Assembly: GCA_025924845.1 (NCBI GenBank) | Contig: JAICHN010000141.1 | Location: forward strand, 1 to 10,881 | DNA from: Chloroflexota bacterium | GTDB taxonomy: Bacteria; Chloroflexota; UBA5177; JANWHV01 | DNA length: 10,881 nt | Direction: 5' to 3' | In this document: in pieces, positions 1 through 5,040 of the stretch | Layout: each line of letters starts with the position of its first letter | Position numbering within the stretch: position 1 is the first letter of the stretch | Translations under genes and position numbers: made by a program | Notes under the pieces: generated by a model | Told to the model about the DNA's origin: nothing | Database searches by the model: none | What the model saw: the letters and a program-made list of their open reading frames with translations, nothing else

Positions 1-1
1 C

Positions 2-439
2 ATCGATCAGAAGACCGATAATCTAGCCCCTCAACTGCTGCGCATCATCGACCGGGCGAGCCGCCGTGACGAGATTATGCTGTCGGGCGCGGCGCGGCAT
101 ACCTTCGCCCAGATGCGCGAGTTGGCCCCCGAAGTGCGCATCGCTTGCAGTCTGGACGCCGAATGGCACGATGTGCCGCGCATGCTGGCGGCAAAGTGGA
201 CGGCGGCGGGTGCGCGCGGCGCGGCGGGCCGCATTATTGGCCTTGCCCGTGCCGTGCAAGCCGATTCGCTGGCTCTTGACTGGCGCCTGGCCGGCGCCCG
301 GGTCACCGCCTATTGCAAGCAAGCCGGATTCCGCGTGCTCACCTGGACCGTGGACGATCTGCCTACCATGCGCGCTCTGCGCGCGGCGGGCGTGGACGGG
401 ATCACCAGTAACCGCCCGGACTTGTTGATGCAGGTGTAG
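2..439 (+). CDS. Glycerophosphodiester phosphodiesterase, C-terminal part (5' end outside window)
   Basis: An open frame enters from the left edge and ends at TAG 437-439, leaving 145 residues. The end of the protein matches the C-terminal part of the GDPD TIM barrel: a strand reading RVLTWTVDD, then a helix MRALRAAG, then VDGITSNRPDLL, the usual closing strand and helix of this family. Family members hydrolyse glycerophosphodiesters from phospholipid headgroups to glycerol-3-phosphate and an alcohol, using a metal ion. The N-terminal HRG motif and the Glu/Asp metal ligands lie outside the window, so catalytic competence cannot be judged. No start is visible. The next gene follows within about 6 bases, so the antitoxin downstream may be cotranscribed. 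The family call rests on the C-terminal pattern only. Confidence 0.85.
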   Translation: MDQKTDNLAPQLLRIIDRASRRDEIMLSGAARHTFAQMRELAPEVRIACSLDAEWHDVPRMLAAKWTAAGARGAAGRIIGLARAVQADSLALDWRLAGARVTAYCKQAGFRVLTWTVDDLPTMRALRAAGVDGITSNRPDLLMQV

Positions 440-445
440 TGGAGG

Positions 446-628
446 GTGAACATCGCCAAATCGGCGCTTGTCCAGGGCGGGCAGGCAGCCAAGGAACCAA
501 TCCACTTGACGGCGGCATCCCTGGCGCGTCTTCGCGGGGTGCGCGAAGCGGTCATGCATGGTCGGCGCTATACGCTCGATGCGGCCGATATCATCAGGGA
601 GGATCGTGAACGGCATGCAACTCACTGA
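446..628 (+). CDS. VapB-like antitoxin (small, 60 aa)
   Basis: A 60-residue acidic-ended frame ends in DAADIIREDRERHATH, resembling the C-terminal tail of VapB antitoxins, which end in IREDRER-like segments that wrap the PIN toxin. Its TGA (626-628) shares one base with the ATG of a PIN-type frame at 628, the standard antitoxin-then-toxin arrangement. The start is uncertain. GTG at 446 directly abuts the GGAGG at 441-445, with no spacer. The only codon at ideal distance is an ATC at 452, so either a weaker upstream AGG is used or the start is unusual. The N-terminal part contains no DNA-binding fold I recognise. The frame is intact although the partner toxin is broken, so it may survive as an orphan antitoxin or regulator. 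The family call is from the tail motif and context. Confidence 0.55.
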   Translation: MNIAKSALVQGGQAAKEPIHLTAASLARLRGVREAVMHGRRYTLDAADIIREDRERHATH

Positions 629-639
629 TGGCCGGTGCG

Positions 640-842
640 GTCGTTGTTGATTCCTGCGTCGCCGTCAAGTGGGTGATTGAGCAGAGTTACGGCAGTCTTT
701 GTCGCCCTGCCTGCACAACTCGGCCCCTTACAGTGCGCCATCCGGCCTCCCCGGCGGAGTATACTGCCGGGGAGGTCGTAACCCAGCTTACGATCGTAGG
801 ATCGGACTTGGTCGGAGAGTTGAGAGCAAGGAAGAGCGCCGA
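640..842 (+). other. Region between the toxin-antitoxin remnant and the secreted-protein gene
   Basis: It contains the dead tail of the PIN frame, the hairpin at 746-775 and, at the end, the ribosome binding site of the secreted-protein gene. Apart from the TATACT in the hairpin loop I see no convincing promoter, RNA gene or reading frame. Confidence 0.5.
746..775. terminator. Perfect 10-bp hairpin with TATACT in the loop (terminator or operator)
   Basis: Bases 746-755 (CCTCCCCGGC) are the exact reverse complement of 766-775 (GCCGGGGAGG). The 10-base loop contains AGTATACT (758-765), itself a palindrome. The stem is GC-rich but no T-run follows, so it is not a textbook intrinsic terminator on either strand. 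It lies between the broken PIN gene and the secreted-protein gene that starts at 843. The loop carries a good -10 hexamer (TATACT, 760-765) but no matching -35 box is visible, so it could equally be a promoter buried in an operator. Confidence 0.45.
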
Positions 843-1766
843 ATGCGCGCATCACGGGTCGCCGGCATGACCGCGTTGGTCGGCCTTATGCTTGGCCAGG
901 CGGCGCCCGCCCGCGCCGCCCTGGCCAACCTCCCCCTGCCCGGGGCGCCGCACTGCCCGATATTTCCAGCCTCCAACGTCTGGAACCGCGACATCTCTCA
1001 TCTGCCGATCGCCGCCGCCTCATCCCGGATGATCGCCGCCATCGGCCTGGGCCGCGGATTGCATCCCGATTTTTCCAATCAGGGTGAGTACGGCATACCC
1101 TTCCAGGTGGTGAGCGGAAAGGGGAAAGCGTCGCCGGTCACCTTCGACTACACCGACGAAAGCGACAAGGGGCCGTATCCGATCCCGGTCAAACCGCTGA
1201 TCGAGAGCGGCAGCGACCGCCATATGCTGCTGATCGATGCGGGCAACTGCTCGCTCTACGAGTTATACGACGCCCAACCCACGGCGAGCGGCTGGCAGGC
1301 GGGCTCGGGAGCAATCTGGAATCTGCGATCAAACGCGCTCCGTCCAGACGGCTGGACCAGCGCCGACGCGGCCGGACTGCCCATCTTCCCGGGACTGGTC
1401 CGCTATGACGAGGTGGCGCGCGGGGTAATCGACCATGCGCTCCGCTTCACCGCCCAACGCACGGCGCGAGCGCATATCTACCCGGCCCGCCACGACGCGG
1501 GCGTCGGTGGGTCCGGCCTACCGCCGATGGGGCTTCGGCTTCGGCTCAAAGCCTCGGTGAACATCAGTTGGGCAGGCCCGCAAACGCGGGTTATTTTGAC
1601 CGCGCTCAAGAAATACGGGATGATTCTGGCCGACAATGGTACCTCGTGGTACATCAGCGGCGCCCCCGACTCCCACTGGAATGACGACGAACTGCACCAT
1701 CTCAACCGGATCACGGGGGCCGATTTCGAGGTGGTCGATACGTTAGGGTTGCGGAATGGGCAGTAG
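843..1766 (+). CDS. Secreted protein of unknown function (WNLRSN family)
   Basis: The product has 307 residues. The start at ATG 843 gives a clean signal peptide (MRASRVAG, hydrophobic TALVGLMLG, then QAAPARA as an AxA cleavage site near residue 25) and has AAGGAAG about 8-14 bases upstream. The mature part has conserved-looking blocks: HCPIFPASNVWNRDISHLPIA (38-58, shown in part), GLGRGLHPDF (67-76), FDYTDESDKGPYPIP (101-115), AGSGAIWNLRSNALRPDGWT (153-172), YDEVARGVIDHALRFT (188-203), YPARHDAG (213-220), LTALKKYGMILADNG (252-266) and DFEVVDT (294-300). I recall this set of blocks in uncharacterised secreted proteins of Actinobacteria and Chloroflexi. No enzymatic function is known to me. 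The repeated acidic/His blocks fit a beta-rich extracellular hydrolase or binding protein, which is speculation. The gene end overlaps the CoA-transferase start by 11 bases, so the two are probably one transcript. Confidence 0.85.
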   Translation: MRASRVAGMTALVGLMLGQAAPARAALANLPLPGAPHCPIFPASNVWNRDISHLPIAAASSRMIAAIGLGRGLHPDFSNQGEYGIPFQVVSGKGKASPVTFDYTDESDKGPYPIPVKPLIESGSDRHMLLIDAGNCSLYELYDAQPTASGWQAGSGAIWNLRSNALRPDGWTSADAAGLPIFPGLVRYDEVARGVIDHALRFTAQRTARAHIYPARHDAGVGGSGLPPMGLRLRLKASVNISWAGPQTRVILTALKKYGMILADNGTSWYISGAPDSHWNDDELHHLNRITGADFEVVDTLGLRNGQ

Positions 1767-2955
1767 CGAAGAACGCCCCCTGGCGGGGCTGCGCGTCCTG
1801 GATCTCTCGCGTGTGCTGGCCGGTCCCTACTGCGCCATGTTGTTGGGCGATCTAGGGGCAGAGGTGATCAAGGTGGAGGAGCCGACCAGGGGTGACGATA
1901 CCCGCGCCTGGGGTCCCCCCTATGTGGGAGGTGAGAGCGCCTATTACCTATCGCTTAACCGCAACAAGCGCGGCATGACGCTTAATCTCAAGCATCCCGA
2001 AGCGCTCGGCGTGTTCGACCGCCTGGTGGCGCGGAGCGACGTACTGATCCAGAATTTTAAGGCCGGCACCCTGGAGCGGCTGGGCCGGGGCGACGCCGCG
2101 CTGGAGCAGCTTAATCCGCGGCTGGTCCGCCTCGCCATCTCCGGCTTTGGGCCGGACGGTCCATACCGCGACCGACCGGCCTACGACTTCGTGCTCCAGG
2201 CCATGGTGGGGCTGATGAGCATCACGGGCGAGCCGGAGGGCGAGCCGATGCGCTTGGGCGTCGCCGTGGTGGACGTGGTGACCGCGCTGTACAGCGCCCT
2301 CGGCGTGTTGGGCGCCCTACAGGCGCGCGAGCGGACGGGTCGGGGCCAGCGGGTTGACACCTCGCTTCTCGAATCAGGCGTGGCCATGCTGGTCAACGTG
2401 GCGGGAAATTACCTGAACTCCGGGAAGGCTCCGGCTCGTCACGGCAATGCGCACGCCAATATCGTGCCGTACCAGACTTTTCGTGCCGCCAACGGCTACA
2501 TCGTGATCGCCGTAGGGAATGACGGCCAATTCGCCAAGCTGTGCGAGTTGTTGCCGGCGCCCGAACTGGCCGCCGATCCGCGCTATGCCACCAATCAGGC
2601 GCGGGTAGCCCATCGCGCCGAGCTGGTACCTATCCTCCAGGAGTACTTCGCCCGCCACACGGCCGGGTACTGGACCGATCTGCTGATCGGTGCCGGTCTA
2701 CCGTGCGGGCCGATCAACACCGTGGACCAGGTCTTTACCGACCCCCAAGTGCTGGCCCGCCGGATGGTGCAACGCATCGCCCATCCCACGGCGGGCGAGA
2801 TCGGCACGGTGGGCGTCCCCTTCCGGTTTTCCGAGACGCCGGCCGGGATCGACCGCCCGCCGCCGCTGCTCGGGGAGCATTCGGACGCCATTCTCACGGA
2901 GATAGGCTATCTGCCCGAGGAGATAGCGCGCCTTCGGGCCGAGGGAGTTATTTGA
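1756..2955 (+). CDS. Family III (CaiB/BaiF) acyl-CoA transferase
   Basis: The 399-residue product is full length for this family. It transfers CoA between acyl-CoA and a free carboxylic acid through an aspartyl thioester. The N-terminus (LAGLRVLDLSRVLAGPYCAMLLGDLGAEVIKVE, residues 9-41) is the CoA-binding signature. SLNRNKRGMTLNL (66-78), VLIQNFKAGTLERLG (96-110) and GPDGPYRDRPAYD (132-144) follow in the expected order. Asp173 in GVAVVDVVTALYSALG aligns by context with the catalytic Asp169 of formyl-CoA transferase. The tail has GLPCGPINTVDQV, VGVPFRFSETP and PLLGEHSDAIL, all typical. It is cytoplasmic. The natural substrate cannot be told from sequence: formyl-, carnitinyl-, mesaconyl- and succinyl-CoA transferases share these motifs. 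The ATG at 1756 lies inside the end of the secreted-protein gene, suggesting translational coupling. No strong ribosome binding site precedes it. Confidence 0.95.
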   Translation: MGSSEERPLAGLRVLDLSRVLAGPYCAMLLGDLGAEVIKVEEPTRGDDTRAWGPPYVGGESAYYLSLNRNKRGMTLNLKHPEALGVFDRLVARSDVLIQNFKAGTLERLGRGDAALEQLNPRLVRLAISGFGPDGPYRDRPAYDFVLQAMVGLMSITGEPEGEPMRLGVAVVDVVTALYSALGVLGALQARERTGRGQRVDTSLLESGVAMLVNVAGNYLNSGKAPARHGNAHANIVPYQTFRAANGYIVIAVGNDGQFAKLCELLPAPELAADPRYATNQARVAHRAELVPILQEYFARHTAGYWTDLLIGAGLPCGPINTVDQVFTDPQVLARRMVQRIAHPTAGEIGTVGVPFRFSETPAGIDRPPPLLGEHSDAILTEIGYLPEEIARLRAEGVI

Positions 2956-2961
2956 CTCCCT
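2942..2961. terminator. Hairpin spanning the CoA-transferase stop codon
   Basis: AGGGAGT (2942-2948) pairs with ACTCCCT (2955-2961) around a 6-base loop that carries most of the TGA stop. No T-run follows. It is the first of several inverted repeats before the convergent minus-strand gene and may take part in transcription termination. Confidence 0.35.
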
Positions 2962-2977
2962 GAGGTCGCTGAGGCGG

Positions 2978-3005
2978 CGGGTCGTAAAGCGGCCCGGACG
3001 ACCCG
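2978..3005. repeat. 8-bp inverted repeat in the convergent intergenic region
   Basis: CGGGTCGT (2978-2985) is the reverse complement of ACGACCCG (2998-3005), with a 12-base loop. It sits between the stop of the CoA-transferase and the 3' end of the PPOX-fold gene. Just downstream, 3008-3017 is the perfect palindrome TCACCGGTGA. Confidence 0.4.
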
Positions 3006-3034
3006 AATCACCGGTGAGCGGTGCTCCTTAAACG

Positions 3035-3072
3035 GTGGATTGCCGCGCACCGAGTGCAGCGCGGCAATCCAC
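3035..3072. terminator. 14-bp perfect hairpin, probable bidirectional terminator
   Basis: GTGGATTGCCGCGC (3035-3048) and GCGCGGCAATCCAC (3059-3072) are exact reverse complements around a 10-base loop. This is the strongest stem in the window, placed between two convergent genes where a shared terminator is expected. No poly-T tract follows on either side, so if it terminates transcription it does so by a stem-only mechanism, or it may protect mRNA 3' ends. Confidence 0.55.
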
Positions 3073-3123
3073 TCGGAAGTGGGCTATCAGTAATCCGGTC
3101 GGGAAAGACCCGGCCGACCAGGT

Positions 3124-3528
3124 CTACTTCGAGTAGTCCCAGGTGAACGGCTGCCCGACCGGGATGCGAATCGTCGCCAGGTCGGAGTGCGCGTACTGCT
3201 CGCCGATCAGCACGCCGGCATCACGGCCCAGGTAGCGAACCGCCATCGGCACGGCCAGATCCTGATAGGTCACGATCTCCACAGTGGCGATACCATGAAC
3301 AACCACGCCGGCATAGGGGGGCGTGGGACGATCCACGCATACGGTGACACGCGGGTCGCGCCGGATATTGCGTACCTTGCGTGAAGTGGTGTTGGTCACC
3401 ATCAGCAGGTCACTTCCGTCGTGCAGATACCAGATAGGCACCAGATGCGGCGTGCCGTCCGGGTTGATCGTGGCGAGCCTGGCGAGATTCGGTTCGCGCA
3501 GGAACAACTCCAGTTCCTGATCCGTCAT
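3124..3528 (-). CDS. PPOX-class (pyridoxamine 5'-phosphate oxidase fold) flavin or F420-dependent protein
   Basis: A 134-residue protein, the usual size for short split-barrel PPOX-fold proteins that bind FMN, F420 or haem. Start ATG 3526-3528 is chosen because GGAGG lies 7 bases upstream; the frame is open further upstream, but that part is unlike the family. Residues 3-29 (DQELELFLREPNLARLA, then TINPDGTPHL) form the typical opening helix and first strands. VPIWYLHDGSDLLMVTN (30-46), RKVRNIRRDPRVTVCVD (50-66) and VVVHGIATVEI (75-85) follow as in F420-dependent enzymes of this class. Such proteins reduce substrates with reduced deazaflavin or flavin; cofactor and substrate cannot be assigned here. 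It is cytoplasmic and monocistronic, transcribed towards the CoA-transferase and away from the degraded toxin-antitoxin region upstream. Confidence 0.88.
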   Translation of the reverse strand: MTDQELELFLREPNLARLATINPDGTPHLVPIWYLHDGSDLLMVTNTTSRKVRNIRRDPRVTVCVDRPTPPYAGVVVHGIATVEIVTYQDLAVPMAVRYLGRDAGVLIGEQYAHSDLATIRIPVGQPFTWDYSK

Positions 3529-3552
3529 TCTTGTCCTCCCCTTCGCATGGCC

Positions 3553-3580
3553 ATAGTAGCAGCATGCAACGATCATGCAA
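3553..3580 (-). promoter_or_regulatory. Possible promoter of the PPOX-fold gene
   Basis: On the minus strand, TTGCAT (3575-3580) and TACTAT (3553-3558) are separated by 16 bases and lie 24-52 bases upstream of the ATG at 3528. Matches to the sigma-70 consensus are partial (3 of 6 and 4 of 6). Position relative to the start and ribosome binding site is right, but the motif is weak. Confidence 0.3.
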
Positions 3581-3845
3581 ACGCGAACCGGTACGCGGCG
3601 CGAAACCGTCCAGCACAATTATCCTGCAACTCTTCCACCGGATTCGCGGCCCGCCCCGCCAAGTTAACTTGGGATATTTGGGCGCGGGGCAGTAAACCGA
3701 TCGGCCCGTTTCTTATCGCTACTCGGGCAGCAGCATAGCCAATAAGGGCCGCACGTTGCAGATCGGCCCGAAGGCTTGGCGGCACAAGGACGCTGATATC
3801 GACAATAGCCTGGAGCAAAGCAGGTGGATCATGGAGGCGTTCCAA
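3573..3845 (-). pseudogene. PIN-domain toxin remnant downstream of the HTH antitoxin
   Basis: A minus-strand frame starts at TTG 3845 with GGAG 7 bases upstream, 15 bases after the antitoxin stop. Residues 12-38 (QAIVDISVLVPPSLRADLQR, then AALIGYA) look like the beginning of a PIN-family toxin component: strand, first catalytic Asp (residue 16 in VDISVLV), then a helix. After about residue 40 the similarity ends, and the remaining residues to 90 (Arg/Ala/Asn-rich) lack the usual next block with its SPWIIAEL-type sequence and all later acidic active-site residues. I read it as a toxin gene that lost most of its body by deletion. Much of this tail overlaps the likely promoter region of the PPOX-fold gene. 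The PIN assignment rests on about 27 residues plus its place after an antitoxin. Confidence 0.45.
3659..3672. promoter_or_regulatory. 14-bp perfect palindrome, possible operator
   Basis: CCAAGTTAACTTGG reads the same on both strands. It is AT-centred in a GC-rich background, about 130 bases upstream of the PPOX-fold gene start and inside the broken PIN frame. Size and symmetry fit a dimeric repressor site, but no regulator is adjacent other than the HTH antitoxin at 3861-4292. Confidence 0.35.
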
Positions 3846-3860
3846 AACAATACTCCGATT

Positions 3861-4292
3861 TTATCGGTTCCAGGGCGGCTTACCAGGCCGTCCGGCAACC
3901 AGATCCTGCATTTGCTCTGGTGTTAGCCCTTCCTCAGCCCCAAGATCCATTGTCTCTTCATGAAGTTGATCGACCACTCGCATGGCCTGAACCCGGTCAT
4001 CCGCTTCCACGCGCTCGATCTCGGAGGCCGGAATGAGCGTACGCTCGCCTCGCCGGATCCCGGTTAGGTAACCCGTCTTCACCCACAATTTGATCGTGTT
4101 CACCGAGCGCACACCAAGCGCGGCAGCAGCTTCGGCTGTGGTCAACAAGCGGGGTTGCTGCTCGGCGGAGCGCAGCATCACCCGTATGTGTTCTGCCGTC
4201 TCTCGTACCTGCGCATCGGAGGACTCACTAAGCACATCAAGAGAGCGTTGCAGCGCTCGCCGCTCCGACTCACGTAAGATCGTAACGCTCAT
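3861..4292 (-). CDS. Antitoxin-like protein with excisionase/MerR-type helix-turn-helix
   Basis: The product has 143 residues. The start is ATG 4290-4292, with GGAGG six bases upstream; an upstream extension of the frame lacks a ribosome binding site. Residues 1-45 form a charged, probably helical segment (RESERRALQRSLDVLSES). Residues 48-96 hold the DNA-binding part: LLTTAEAAAALGVRSVNTIK (49-68), then LWVKTGYLTGIRRGERTLIP and ASEIERV, the winged-helix pattern of excisionase-family (HTH_17) domains. The C-terminal part (100-143) has an acidic helix and ends PGKPPWNR, as in antitoxins that cap PIN toxins. A PIN toxin fragment follows 15 bases after the stop, so this is most likely the antitoxin and autorepressor of a dead module. 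Its promoter must lie in 4293-4527, shared back-to-back with the dehydratase operon, so it could also regulate that operon. Confidence 0.72.
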   Translation of the reverse strand: MSVTILRESERRALQRSLDVLSESSDAQVRETAEHIRVMLRSAEQQPRLLTTAEAAAALGVRSVNTIKLWVKTGYLTGIRRGERTLIPASEIERVEADDRVQAMRVVDQLHEETMDLGAEEGLTPEQMQDLVAGRPGKPPWNR

Positions 4293-4527
4293 ATCGGGCC
4301 TCCGTCCCATACGAATAGCACTTGCTTGATTCCTTGTCATCATAATCTGAATCGTCAATCCTGTCTTTCTTGTCATTTTATCCGCGACCGAATCGCTCGT
4401 AGAGATCTGGTCCGAGCGCGATGCCGCGCCCTTCGCCTCCCCTTCCATGCTCACCCCTCAATCAGGCACGGGCCGATTTGGGGTATCCTCCAGGAAAAGA
4501 TTGCGCATGGTGCGCGGAGGGGATCGA
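4293..4527. promoter_or_regulatory. Divergent control region between HTH antitoxin and dehydratase operon
   Basis: Two back-to-back starts (ATG 4292 minus, ATG 4528 plus) share 235 bases that are clearly richer in A and T around 4310-4390 than the flanking genes. Both genes have good ribosome binding sites at the edges (GGAGG six to seven bases before each ATG). Individual -35/-10 pairs are too weak to assign; candidates are TATCCT at 4484-4489 (plus) and TAAAAT near 4376-4381 (minus). A bidirectional regulatory region is inferred from layout. Confidence 0.45.
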
Positions 4528-5040
4528 ATGATACTGGAAGGCACGGCCTGGTGCTTCGGCGATGATGTGAATACCGATGTCATCTTGCCTGGGAAATATT
4601 TGAAGCTTACCTCCGAGCAGGGGGCCGCTCATGTAATGGAGGGGATCGACCCCACTTTCGCCGGACGGGTAGGGGTGGGAGATATCGTGGTGGGCGGGGC
4701 CAATTTCGGCTGCGGCTCCAGTCGCGAATCCGCCCCCGGCGCCCTCAAGTGTGCCGGAGTGGCGGCGGTGGTAGCCGTCTCCTTTGCCCGGATCTTCTAC
4801 CGGAACGCGATCAACCTCGGGCTGCCCGTGCTGGTCTGCGCCGAGGCCCGACGCATCGTTCCCGGAAGCAGGATCGTGGTCGATGTACAGGGCGGCGAGG
4901 TGCGGGTGCCCGCTACGGGCGAGCGGTTCGCCGCCGATTCGCTAAGCGGGCATATGTTGGATCTCCTCCTGGCGGGCGGCCTGGTGCCTTTTCTGGAGCG
5001 ACGGTTTCAAGAGCGACAAGGCGCGGAGGGCGTACGATGA
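4528..5040 (+). CDS. leuD: 3-isopropylmalate dehydratase / homoaconitase-type small subunit (LeuD/HacB family)
   Basis: 170 residues, the size of the short archaeal-type small subunits. Start ATG 4528 has GGAGG at 4516-4520, seven bases away. Residues 9-25 (CFGDDVNTDVILPGKYL) and GANFGCGSSRESAPGALK (57-74), then SFARIFYRNAINLGLPVLV (85-103), are the swivel-domain signatures. This subunit closes over the iron-sulphur large subunit, and its GSSRE loop and the Tyr-Leu-x-x loop (YLKL, residues 24-27) bind the substrate acid. IPMI and homoaconitase from methanogens are told apart by that loop (reported as YLVY-like versus YLRT); YLKL fits neither, so substrate is uncertain (isopropylmalate, homoaconitate, dimethylmalate or another). 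No large subunit is adjacent. The stop overlaps the next ATG (ATGA, 5037-5040). The symbol denotes the family, not a proven leucine role. Confidence 0.88.
   Translation: MILEGTAWCFGDDVNTDVILPGKYLKLTSEQGAAHVMEGIDPTFAGRVGVGDIVVGGANFGCGSSRESAPGALKCAGVAAVVAVSFARIFYRNAINLGLPVLVCAEARRIVPGSRIVVDVQGGEVRVPATGERFAADSLSGHMLDLLLAGGLVPFLERRFQERQGAEGVR

Larger units (their letters stand above)
628..870 (+). pseudogene. VapC-type PIN toxin remnant, truncated after the first strand
   Basis: The frame opens at ATG 628, overlapping the antitoxin stop. It begins MAGAVVVDSCVAVKWVIEQ, the typical N-terminus of VapC PIN-domain ribonucleases (hydrophobic strand, first catalytic Asp at residue 9, then the SxAVKW helix). 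From about residue 20 (near position 688) the similarity stops. The rest of the open frame, to 870, is Arg/Cys/Pro-rich, runs through a strong hairpin (746-775) and into the start of the next gene, and shows none of the other acidic residues that a PIN active site needs. A normal VapC is about 130-140 residues. I read this as a 3' deletion that left only the first 19 or so codons, so no RNase activity is expected. The alternative is a chance frame, but the VVDSCVAVKW motif and the overlap argue against that. Confidence 0.55.

Noticed and set aside
23..625. Minus-strand open frame of 200 codons
   Set aside because: Opposite the GDPD C-terminus and the VapB-like frame, which have recognisable motifs; product is low-complexity Arg/His/Gly.
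4293..4454. Upstream extension of the HTH antitoxin to a start at 4454
   Set aside because: The extension lacks a ribosome binding site and has composition unlike the rest; ATG 4292 has GGAGG at six bases.
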